A DNA stretch of 64,000 bases from Carnobacterium sp. 17-4 (GTDB taxonomy: Bacteria; Bacillota; Bacilli; Lactobacillales; Carnobacteriaceae). Made by a program: the position numbers and the translations under genes. A model generated the notes under the pieces. That model was not told the DNA's origin. It saw nothing but the letters and a program-made list of their open reading frames with translations, and ran no database searches. Of this stretch, positions 35,607 to 42,906 are shown piece by piece; position 1 is the stretch's first letter; every line of letters starts with the position of its first letter. The stretch is taken from the NCBI RefSeq assembly GCF_000195575.1, contig NC_015391.1:1480501-1544500 (forward strand). Reading direction: 5' to 3'.

Positions 35607-35635
35607 ACTATAACAGTCTCTTATTTTTTTGTCAA
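35607..35635 (-). promoter_or_regulatory. Promoter of the Met T-box operon
   Basis: Consensus -35 TTGACA (35635-35630), 17-base spacer, -10 TATAGT (35612-35607). Confidence 0.85.
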
Positions 35636-35796
35636 TAATCTGCTTTAACAAATTGAGTTATCTATCGAAGTCAAAATAGCTATAAATCGAACCCTTAGTT
35701 TGAATTCCTCAAAATAATTGGCAAAAGATTAAAGTGAAATAATTAAAAAACGATAATAATTTAATTAGAATAATTGATTAGGTACTGTTTATCGAT

Positions 35797-35811
35797 TTGG
35801 TAACGTTTACA
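35797..35811. promoter_or_regulatory. cre-like site upstream of the comK-like gene
   Basis: TTGGTAACGTTTACA differs from the cre consensus at one of 15 positions and lies about 55 bases before the ATG. I found no convincing -35/-10 pair. The remaining bases 35640-35864 are AT-rich without other structure. Confidence 0.35.
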
Positions 35812-35864
35812 ATTAAGTCATACTACGTTTTCATCAAATTGACACATGGAATGGGGCTAGCAGG

Positions 35865-36797
35865 ATGAAAGAAGATTTTTACGATAATCAACACAAAGAA
35901 TATTACAAAAATTTAAGAACAACCTATTACCAATTTAATAAAAAAATAGCGCCAACTGATTATACATCTCTTCATAGCGAAAAAGGTGACTCGCATTACT
36001 ATTATGAAACGTCATTTACTCGAATACCGATCAAGCCTTTGTTGATTACAGACACGACTCTTTCCACCTTGTTAGCCATGAGTTTTGAACACTCTCATAT
36101 TTTGTTAAATGAAAATACCTATTACATAAAAGATATTCGTGATGTTAAAGACACTATATTTAATACCATTGTTTTCCAATTAGGAACTCCACCTTTAAAA
36201 ACAAAGGAACATTCTCGTACCATTATGAACCGTTACTTCAGTAAACGTCCGTTAAATTACCAAACCGTTCAATCGATTGGTAAAAGTCTAGGGTTTCATC
36301 ACCGCTGTCCATTTGTCTCAGGCTATCAAATATTTGTACCTGAGAAAGGCTCATCCAACGACTCTACCAGCTGGTACGGGCTCCATCATGCGCTCGATGC
36401 CGTGGAAGATAAAAAAGGAAATAGTATGCAAGTATATTTTCGAGACGGTCACGAATTGAAGCTTTTTATTTCAGCTCGTAGCTTTAACGAACAAGTAGAG
36501 AGATCCGCTAAACTTTCTTTTCTTCAGCAAAATGTGATTGATGAACTCGTTGGACTTTTGCACTTTTCCCACACACCTCATTTTACTGATGAGCTAAATA
36601 TTGTGCAAAGACGTGTACAATCTTCTACTTTCCTATCCGTACTTTCTCCAATAGAAACACTCATCAATTATTTAACCATCTACCGTGCAAATGAATCGCT
36701 GGAAACGATTCTCGGAGAAGGGAACCCCTATATTGATGAGATTAGAGAAGATTTTTCTCTAAGTTTAAAATTTAAACCAACCTATTTTCATGACTAA
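35865..36797 (+). CDS. comK: ComK-like competence transcription factor
   Basis: 310 residues. Residues about 148-220 (PFVSGYQIFVPE, then SWYGLHHA, then FRDGHELKLFISARSFNEQVERSAKL) follow Bacillus subtilis ComK segment by segment (NQIFLFP, CGWISHVHV, FSNGKTMELPISYNSFENQVYRTAWL). The upstream part, HILLNENTYYIKD, aligns with the ComK N-terminal half. The protein is longer than the 192-residue Bacillus ComK, with extra N- and C-terminal regions. ComK activates DNA uptake genes by binding paired AT boxes. It is convergent with a ComX/SigH-like sigma gene. Recognition is from memory of the family and by motif spacing, so homology is likely but function is inferred. Confidence 0.72.
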   Translation: MKEDFYDNQHKEYYKNLRTTYYQFNKKIAPTDYTSLHSEKGDSHYYYETSFTRIPIKPLLITDTTLSTLLAMSFEHSHILLNENTYYIKDIRDVKDTIFNTIVFQLGTPPLKTKEHSRTIMNRYFSKRPLNYQTVQSIGKSLGFHHRCPFVSGYQIFVPEKGSSNDSTSWYGLHHALDAVEDKKGNSMQVYFRDGHELKLFISARSFNEQVERSAKLSFLQQNVIDELVGLLHFSHTPHFTDELNIVQRRVQSSTFLSVLSPIETLINYLTIYRANESLETILGEGNPYIDEIREDFSLSLKFKPTYFHD

Positions 36798-36801
36798 AAC
36801 G

Positions 36802-36840
36802 AACAGCTGATGCGATTGTTTTTGATTCGCATCAGCTGTT
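36802..36840. terminator. Bidirectional terminator between comK-like and sigma genes
   Basis: 14-bp stem AACAGCTGATGCGA / TCGCATCAGCTGTT with an 11-base loop and T residues after it on the plus strand. Confidence 0.85.
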
Positions 36841-36859
36841 TTTATGGTTCAAAGTTCTA

Positions 36860-37405
36860 TTAGTCTTTTAAGATAAGCAAAAAATGCGCTAACTTTTCAG
36901 CTACTCTCTTTTTCCATTGATAGACTGTTTTCCGACTAACTCCTTGCTTTTTAGCAATTTCCGTAACCGATAAACGAGTGACTACTGTGTCTAATAAATA
37001 AGCTTGTTCATTTTTAGTCAGCAATGGTAACATTTCTTTCAATAAATCCATCTCTTGATACACTTGTTCAAAGGGCAATTGAGTGTCTGGCTGCTGTTTA
37101 ACCAAGTCTTCTGGCCAAGGCATTTCACTTTCCCATTTTCGTTGTTGTTTCCTTAACAAGTCCAACATTTTCCAACGAACCTTAGTGTATGCAAAACCAG
37201 TAAATTGATACAGATATTCTTCCTGCTCTAAGTCTTTCGGAAACATTTCGTATGCTTCTACCAATTTCAGCAAGCCTTGTTGCACAAAATCATCGTAGTC
37301 TGAATGATTGCGGCTCACACCTAATTTCTTCAATACCCCATGGACGATTCCTGAATGCTGATCAAAAAATGCTTTTTCCATTTCTTCACTTAGTTTCCTT
37401 ATCAT
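36860..37405 (-). CDS. ComX/SigH-like sigma-70 family factor
   Basis: About 181 residues, the size of ComX/SigX and short sigma factors. Region 2 is visible as DDFVQQGLLKLVEAYEMF and FAYTKVRWKMLDLLRKQQRKW (about 38-90), and region 4 as LTKNEQAYLLDT...LSVTEIAKKQGVSRKTVYQWKKRVAEKL (about 128-172). Region 3 is missing. In lactic acid bacteria such factors direct competence genes, and in staphylococci and bacilli SigH does so with ComK. The frame opens at a TTG (37414); AAAGGA suits the ATG at 37405. Its targets are not shown by this sequence. Confidence 0.75.
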   Translation of the reverse strand: MIRKLSEEMEKAFFDQHSGIVHGVLKKLGVSRNHSDYDDFVQQGLLKLVEAYEMFPKDLEQEEYLYQFTGFAYTKVRWKMLDLLRKQQRKWESEMPWPEDLVKQQPDTQLPFEQVYQEMDLLKEMLPLLTKNEQAYLLDTVVTRLSVTEIAKKQGVSRKTVYQWKKRVAEKLAHFLLILKD

Positions 37406-37506
37406 TTGTTTCAAATCCTTTATTGTGGTGTTACAAGGCCTTGTACTCTTAAAGCATAAGGTCTACTTATAAAACCGACAAGAAACCAAACTAGACTAAA
37501 AAGCTT

Positions 37507-37545
37507 CCAAAATCTCTTATTAAAGAGACTTTGAAAGCCATTGCT
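37507..37545 (-). terminator. Terminator after the surface protein gene
   Basis: Stem GCTTTCAAAGTCTCTT / AAGAGATTTTGGAAGC with a 4-base loop and TTTTT on the minus strand, just after the stop at 37552. Confidence 0.8.
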
Positions 37546-37551
37546 ACTCTT

Positions 37552-38967
37552 TTAAAATTTAAATATAAATCCATTGATAATGACAAAAGCAGCCAGCACA
37601 ATAAATAAGGAACTGTTAGAAAATGCAGCTGCTTCATTTTTTTCGTCCGTTACAGTTTCTTCTGTAATTGAAGATGCATCTATCGCTTGAGCAGACTCTT
37701 TGGTTGATACTTGATTTTCATTTTGAGTACTAGTCGCAATCGCTTTTTTTTGTACATCTTTTAGCTCTACTGTCATTTCTTCCTTACTAACTTCTGTTTT
37801 AGATTCTGCTAAACTTGTCTCGACTTCTTTTTCTGATGTATTACTTTCTTCTTCATGTAGTATAGGCATCTCTGCATCAATTGTATCCGGTTCTTCTTCG
37901 GTCAACTGTTCTTCTATAGTGAAATTCCCGATTGATAAATCAGCTTGAAGCTGTTTTTCTTTTGCTTCTTTTAAAAATTCCAACTGTTGAATTTTTTCTA
38001 GCAATAAGTCTCTATTTTCTTGTACATCTTTGTCTTCTATTTCCGCTGCTGTTTGTTCTATTAGTAGTTGTTTGTTTAGTTCATCAATTTGTTTTTGTAA
38101 ATTTTCTTTGTCTAATCCAATTACAAATTGGTTATACAAGGTAAACGGATTGCCTTGCTCATCACTACCACTTAGGTGATCGATCACCCAATCGCCCATT
38201 AACTCATTGGTGATAGAAGCCAATTCTCCTTCATAGGCTTTTGTTTCTTCATTAAACCTTAAAGAGAGCAGCAACTGTTGATCTATTGATTCTCCGTCTT
38301 TAGTCAACGAGCGATAAACAACTGTTACATTTGTCAATTGTTCATTTTCAACTGAATGCAAACTAAATTGAAGCTTTTCACCCACTTTAACTGCTTTTGG
38401 TTCAACTTTAATCGATGTGAGATCAATTAGATCAGCTGGGTGTGGAAGCACTTCAAAATCACCTACTTTTAGTTCAGAATCTTCGTTTGTCAAATTTCTC
38501 GTTTCCAATACACTTGAGACTTCATTTTCATCAATTCCAACCGCTTTTGTCAATAACCAATGACCACTAGTTGTCTCTTTAGTCGTCTCCAATTGCCCTA
38601 CATACTGTTTTTTTGCAGCATCATAGGTTAACTCAACGGTTGTTTCTGTTTTGGTGTCACTAGCTAAATAACTTAAAACAATCGTCTCGAAACTTAGTTC
38701 TTCCTGCAGCGTCAGGCTGAATGATCGTTGCTCACCAGCATGAGCTATTTTAGGTTCAATGGATACCTGATCACTCACAATCACCTTATTCTCTGGGGTA
38801 GGTTTTTGGGTTTCTACAGGTTCGTTGATTTCATTTGATGGAGCACTTTCTAATATTTCACTTGATTCGGTCTCATCGTTTGTTGCTGCCAATACAGATT
38901 GACTTTCAAAATTAATGAGCAGCAGTATGCTCACCGTCAGCAGCACTCGTATACTTGTTAATGTCAT
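37552..38967 (-). CDS. Membrane-anchored surface protein with two Ig-like repeats and a coiled coil
   Basis: 471 residues. A signal peptide covers about residues 1-27 (cut near VLA-ATN). Two similar beta-rich repeats follow (about 62-150 and 180-270; each with a SIEPK/KVEPK start and a W(L/V)(L/I)(T/D) end). Next come a helical coiled-coil-like region (about 280-335), a long acidic Ser/Thr/Glu-rich stretch, and one C-terminal membrane segment (about 450-468). There is no LPXTG motif, so it is held by the membrane segment. Function unknown; it resembles tethered wall-spanning proteins. It is on the same strand as the sigma gene but separated by a terminator. Confidence 0.75.
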   Translation of the reverse strand: MTLTSIRVLLTVSILLLINFESQSVLAATNDETESSEILESAPSNEINEPVETQKPTPENKVIVSDQVSIEPKIAHAGEQRSFSLTLQEELSFETIVLSYLASDTKTETTVELTYDAAKKQYVGQLETTKETTSGHWLLTKAVGIDENEVSSVLETRNLTNEDSELKVGDFEVLPHPADLIDLTSIKVEPKAVKVGEKLQFSLHSVENEQLTNVTVVYRSLTKDGESIDQQLLLSLRFNEETKAYEGELASITNELMGDWVIDHLSGSDEQGNPFTLYNQFVIGLDKENLQKQIDELNKQLLIEQTAAEIEDKDVQENRDLLLEKIQQLEFLKEAKEKQLQADLSIGNFTIEEQLTEEEPDTIDAEMPILHEEESNTSEKEVETSLAESKTEVSKEEMTVELKDVQKKAIATSTQNENQVSTKESAQAIDASSITEETVTDEKNEAAAFSNSSLFIVLAAFVIINGFIFKF

Positions 38968-39077
38968 TTTTTATGTATCTTCCATTCTATATGTAATCTA
39001 ATGGTCCCTTAACTAGTTTAGCGCAATCCACCAGTTAATCAATCTTTTTAGAGCAAATGACACCAAATAGACAAAAA

Positions 39078-39102
39078 AAGCTGAGAACTACTCCTCAGCT
39101 TA
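39078..39102 (-). terminator. Terminator in the gap upstream of the surface protein gene
   Basis: Stem AAGCTGAG / CTCAGCTT with an 8-base loop and a run of T on the minus strand, positioned to end the broken gene at 39300-39593. The rest of 38968-39299 is very AT-rich and shows no gene. Confidence 0.6.
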
Positions 39103-39299
39103 ATTTTTGTGATTTTTTTAGCAATAACAGTTGAATAATTATTTAAAAATCATTTTTTATGTATCCCTATTTTCAAATAAATTAAACAGGTTTTTTCTGA
39201 CTTTGTCATAATTTGTTCATTACTAAAAAAATTCTAATTCAATTTTTTTAATTTTTAATCTTTTTCAAGAAATTTTATGCTAAAATAATTTGAATTCGT

Positions 39300-39593
39300 T
39301 TAAAGATTCACATTTAATTGAATGGTTTGAAGAATTTGTTCAACATTATTCTTAACAACAAGAAATTGGATTTCTTTAGCTAGCCAACTATTTAAATCAT
39401 CAAACGAGTACTTGTTCTTACGCAGGACTGTATCAATTGGACAATCAATGTCACCATCGGCATTTATTAAAACATCGTCAGCATCGACGGTTAGTCGTAT
39501 GGTTTCGTGTCTTCCCTTTATGACATAAAAGTAGTCTGTTTGTTGAGTATTGTTTGGTTTAATTAGTTGCTCTTTGTTTGCAATATTGTATCC
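39300..39593 (-). pseudogene. Remnant of a small gene of unknown function
   Basis: An open stretch of about 97 codons on the minus strand, ending in TAA at 39302-39300, with no ATG. It reads like a real protein (for example YFYVIKGRHETIRLTVDADD and YSFDDLNSWLAKEIQFL). A TAG at 39596-39594 closes the frame at its left end, and the same frame is open again further upstream (an ATG near 39624 encodes MFIRAIRRK before the TAG). It may be a nonsense-mutated or truncated gene, or use a rare ATT start at 39584 behind GGAAGTAGGG. I do not recognise the family. Confidence 0.45.
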
Positions 39594-39748
39594 CTACTTC
39601 CTGCGTATAGCTCGTATAAACATTCTTAAGTTGAGATTGGTTGATTTGCCTAAACTTGAATGGTTTCTATAATTAGTATACCGAGTATTCATGGCTTCAT
39701 GACCAAACGTTACAATAATAACAAAGCTAATTTTTAGGAGGCTATCAA

Positions 39749-40672
39749 ATGTCTGGCATAAATATTCCCATTGGTTCCACATTAAAGAAAATTAGAGAAA
39801 ATAAAGGCTATACACAAAAGGAAATTTCAGATCATACAATGGCTCGTTCAACGTATACAAAATTTGAGAATGATGATATTACTCCTACCCTTTCCAAATA
39901 TCTCGCTATTTTAGACCATATGGATATGTCTCATGAGGAATTCATCTACCTTTTAAATGATTTTGAATTAGGACAGAAGGAAACGATCCTTTATTTATTT
40001 AAACAATTAGATAAAAATCCAACACTTGAATTAGTTTATGAGATCATTGAAAAAGGCGAAACATTAGTGCAGGAACGCTATGATCAATTGATCCTAGATA
40101 TATTAAATGCTTGTCGTGGATATGCGGTGTTATTTGAGGAACAAAATTTAACTAAAGCTAAAGATTATGCTCAAGAAGTTTGGAAGCGAATGGAAACATT
40201 GGATAAATGGTACTTAGCTGAACTACACATTCTTAATAGCATTTTGTATTTATTTGACAGTGATACTGCTGCTCTACTTACAGAAAGAGCACTTGAAACT
40301 TTAACTCAATACCAACATCTTGAAGAAGTGAGGAATTTAAAAGTCAGTTTCTTACTGCATTTAACCAATCTTCTGATGATGGACCAAAAATACGAACAAT
40401 CCTTATTTTATATCAAGCAAATGGAAACTGAAAGTGCTCGGATGGATTATGCGGTTATGCTTGCGACTGCTTTGGTTCGCAAAGAAGTCTGTATGGAAAA
40501 AATTGGTGATAAATCTGAACCTGGACTCATTGACCGAGCCGTTCGCATTTTTGATAGCTTGAATAAGCAAAACTTAAAAGAGTTAGTGTTAAAAGATCCA
40601 GAAAACTTTTTGAATCTTTATTCAAATTATCCTTTCAATGAAGTACAAAGCGAACTTTCAACTTCATGCTAA
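39749..40672 (+). CDS. Rgg/GadR/MutR-family transcriptional regulator
   Basis: 307 residues, with an N-terminal XRE helix-turn-helix (about 10-65: TLKKIRENKGYTQKEISDHTMARSTYTKFEND) and a long all-helical repeat domain that in Rgg proteins binds a short hydrophobic peptide. TAGGAGG precedes the ATG. It lies upstream of an ABC-2 exporter operon in the same direction but ends in its own terminator (40688-40730). I looked for a short hydrophobic peptide gene beside it and found none with a convincing ribosome site; the 13-codon ORF at 42668 is the nearest candidate peptide. Confidence 0.88.
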   Translation: MSGINIPIGSTLKKIRENKGYTQKEISDHTMARSTYTKFENDDITPTLSKYLAILDHMDMSHEEFIYLLNDFELGQKETILYLFKQLDKNPTLELVYEIIEKGETLVQERYDQLILDILNACRGYAVLFEEQNLTKAKDYAQEVWKRMETLDKWYLAELHILNSILYLFDSDTAALLTERALETLTQYQHLEEVRNLKVSFLLHLTNLLMMDQKYEQSLFYIKQMETESARMDYAVMLATALVRKEVCMEKIGDKSEPGLIDRAVRIFDSLNKQNLKELVLKDPENFLNLYSNYPFNEVQSELSTSC

Positions 40673-40687
40673 ATTAATGTAGCTGTC

Positions 40688-40730
40688 AAAAAACTGCCAA
40701 GAGATCAAATCTCTTGGCAGTTTTTTTTGA
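40688..40730 (+). terminator. Terminator after the Rgg gene
   Basis: Stem AAAAAACTGCCAAGAGAT / ATCTCTTGGCAGTTTTTT followed by further T residues. Confidence 0.9.
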
Positions 40731-40905
40731 TTTTCTTGGCTTACGGATTCATCTTAAACAATGTGAAACAAGAACCCCCACTAGAATAAGAGTTATCAAC
40801 CGCGTTTTTTACATGTATATACTATAATGAGATTAAATTATAATTTAACCATTTCTCTTCCTCTTTACAAGATTATAAAATAGAAACTAGAATGGGTGAA
40901 ACGGT

Positions 40906-41835
40906 ATGGGAGCTATTATAGAAGTTAACAATTTCTCAAAGTCCTACGGCAGTTTTCGTGCAGTAGATAATATTTCATTTGAAGTCGAAAGAGGCAGCAC
41001 ATTCGCTTTTTTAGGAACAAATGGGGCAGGTAAAAGCACAACCATCAATACTCTTTGTACTATGATTGAAAAAACTTCGGGTACGTTATTGATAGATGGA
41101 AAGGATGTTTCTTCTCAAAAAAATGCCGTTCGTAAATCTATTGGAATCGTTTTTCAGGAATCCACACTTGATCAAAAAATGACTATATCGGAGAATCTAG
41201 CATTGCATTGTATCCTTTATGGGGTACCAAAAGATGAAATAGATGAGCGTATCCATAACCTATTAACCCTAATTGATTTGTCCGATAGTCGGGATCAATT
41301 AGTTTCACAGCTATCAGGCGGTATGAAACGCCGTGTGGAAATCGCTCGTGCTCTTTTACATGATCCAAAAGTTCTTTTTTTAGATGAACCGACCACCGGG
41401 TTGGACCCGCATACAAGAAATCGAATTTGGGAATACCTTCTTCGTCTCCAAAAAGAACGAGATTTAACGATTTTTCTAACAACTCATTATATTGATGAAG
41501 CTGAGGTTTGTGACAAGATAGCTATTATGGACCATGCACAAATTATGGTCCACGCTAGTCCTCAATACCTAAAAGAGACTCATACTCAGTCCAGAGCTAG
41601 TTTGAAAGTAAAAAATTTAGAAAAGGCTCAGCGTTTATTGCTTCAAGAAAATATGAAGTATATATTAGAAGACTCCTATTTTTTTATAGAAATAGAAAAT
41701 CTACCAAAATTCTTAAAATTTATCAGTCTCCTTCAAGAAGATATTTTAGACATTGAAATTTTAAAAGGAAATTTAAATGATGTTTTCTTGAACATTACAG
41801 GTAAAGAGATCCGGGAAGGTGGGAATGCAACATGA
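40906..41835 (+). CDS. ABC-2 type exporter ATP-binding protein (DrrA-like)
   Basis: 309 residues with Walker A GTNGAGKST (about 37-45), Q-loop FQEST, signature LSGGMKRRVEIA (about 137) and Walker B VLFLDEPTTGLD. The C-terminal extra region (about 220-305) is typical of drug and bacteriocin-type ABC-2 ATPases. It overlaps the permease gene by four bases (ATGA), so the two are translated together. Substrate unknown: drugs, lipids or peptides are all possible. Confidence 0.92.
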   Translation: MGAIIEVNNFSKSYGSFRAVDNISFEVERGSTFAFLGTNGAGKSTTINTLCTMIEKTSGTLLIDGKDVSSQKNAVRKSIGIVFQESTLDQKMTISENLALHCILYGVPKDEIDERIHNLLTLIDLSDSRDQLVSQLSGGMKRRVEIARALLHDPKVLFLDEPTTGLDPHTRNRIWEYLLRLQKERDLTIFLTTHYIDEAEVCDKIAIMDHAQIMVHASPQYLKETHTQSRASLKVKNLEKAQRLLLQENMKYILEDSYFFIEIENLPKFLKFISLLQEDILDIEILKGNLNDVFLNITGKEIREGGNAT

Positions 41836-42653
41836 ATGTTATTTACTCCTTGTTTATTCGGAATTTACGAGATTATACGCGAGACAATATTCGTCTTTTG
41901 GTCATTACCCTCACTCCTTTTGGATTTATCTATGTCTTGTCATCGATATTCAAAAACCAATTTGCCTCTTACTCTTTAAGCTATTTGATTGCAGGTGTTT
42001 CTATTGCTACAGTATTCAATACTTCTTTGAATGTCGCATCTGCTGTCATTGATGACATCGGTTCTGGATTTTTAAAAGAAATTTTAGTGAGCCCAATCAG
42101 TCGGTTACAAGTCATATTGGGATACATATTAACTGGATCCACTATAGCCACTGTTCAAGGTTTTCTTATCTATTTGATTAGTATGTTTACATATCTTGGC
42201 TTTGAAAAATGGCATACTATGATCTTAGTTTTCTTTTCAATGGTGATGGTCAGCCTCGTCTACTCAACCCTAGGCATTTTACTTGCGGTAACAGTCAAAA
42301 ATTTCCAAACCTACCAAGTAGTCGAACAAACAGTCGTTATTCCATTAATTTTCTTATCTGGTGCTTATCTTCCAATCTCTATATTTCCATCATTTCTTCA
42401 ATATATCAGTTACTTGAATCCAATGAGTTATACAACTATGTTTTTTCGTGGCATCGTTCTAGAAGAAACGATGACTAATGCCGAAATGGTTAACCTTGGT
42501 ATCGCACTTGATATAAACGGCTTTATCCTCACACCTTTAATGAGCGGGTTAATTGTCTTTCTTTATGGTGTATTATTCATGATACTTGCAATCCGCTCTT
42601 TCCAAAAAGCAAATTTCACAAGCCCTCAACTTTCTCGAAAAAAAAGAAATTAA
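41832..42653 (+). CDS. ABC-2 type exporter permease
   Basis: 273 residues, six membrane segments, with the ABC-2 pattern ending FLSGAYLPISIFPSFLQYISYLNPMSYTTMFFRGI (about residues 175-210). It forms the membrane half of the exporter with the ATPase encoded just before it. After its stop comes AAGGAGG and a 13-codon ORF. Confidence 0.9.
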   Translation: MNVIYSLFIRNLRDYTRDNIRLLVITLTPFGFIYVLSSIFKNQFASYSLSYLIAGVSIATVFNTSLNVASAVIDDIGSGFLKEILVSPISRLQVILGYILTGSTIATVQGFLIYLISMFTYLGFEKWHTMILVFFSMVMVSLVYSTLGILLAVTVKNFQTYQVVEQTVVIPLIFLSGAYLPISIFPSFLQYISYLNPMSYTTMFFRGIVLEETMTNAEMVNLGIALDINGFILTPLMSGLIVFLYGVLFMILAIRSFQKANFTSPQLSRKKRN

Positions 42654-42667
42654 GGAGGATTAAAATA

Positions 42668-42709
42668 ATGCACCTTACAAAACTAACGTCAGATATTCTC
42701 CAGCTTTAA
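42668..42709 (+). CDS. Possible 13-residue peptide gene in the ABC exporter operon
   Basis: Reads MHLTKLTSDILQL and a TAA stop. A perfect AAGGAGG lies seven to eight bases before the ATG, immediately after the permease stop. A strong terminator follows at 42746-42781. Such a good ribosome site with nothing else to translate is what makes it worth listing. It could be a signalling peptide, a regulatory mini-ORF or a gene remnant. No signal sequence or double-glycine leader is seen. Confidence 0.4.
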   Translation: MHLTKLTSDILQL

Positions 42710-42745
42710 ATCAGTAAGTTGGCTGCATTTGTTTAAAATTGGAGA

Positions 42746-42781
42746 GAAGGTGGATGCTCTATTGATAGTGCATCCACCTTC
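42746..42781 (+). terminator. Terminator of the ABC exporter operon
   Basis: Perfect 12-bp stem GAAGGTGGATGC / GCATCCACCTTC with a 12-base loop, then TTTCTTTT. Confidence 0.88.
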
Positions 42782-42803
42782 TTTCTTTTCGACCTAACTA
42801 TAA

Positions 42804-42832
42804 TTGAGTTTCTTAATTTTTTATGCTACACT
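42804..42832 (+). promoter_or_regulatory. Promoter of the malate dehydrogenase/malic enzyme operon
   Basis: -35 TTGAGT (42804-42809), 17-base spacer, -10 TACACT (42827-42832). Confidence 0.65.
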
Positions 42833-42843
42833 ATTGACGATTA

Positions 42844-42857
42844 AGAAAGCGTTTTCT
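42844..42857. promoter_or_regulatory. cre-like site just downstream of the promoter
   Basis: AGAAAGCGTTTTCT, symmetric around CG and close to the CcpA consensus, located where bound CcpA would block elongation. Confidence 0.5.
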
Positions 42858-42906
42858 TGCATTGTTTTGTTCATTCATACACAAAGAATTTAAGGAGGAT
42901 GATAAT

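Noticed and set aside
39594-39782. 62-codon minus-strand open frame overlapping the Rgg start
   Set aside because: No ribosome site and it overlaps the Rgg gene start. It is only of interest as the upstream continuation of the remnant at 39300-39593.
40673-40905. Short hydrophobic peptide gene for the Rgg regulator
   Set aside because: I read both strands around the Rgg gene and found no short hydrophobic frame with a ribosome site.
41183-41482. 99-codon minus-strand open frame
   Set aside because: Opposite the well-supported ABC ATPase gene; no ribosome site and no known motif.
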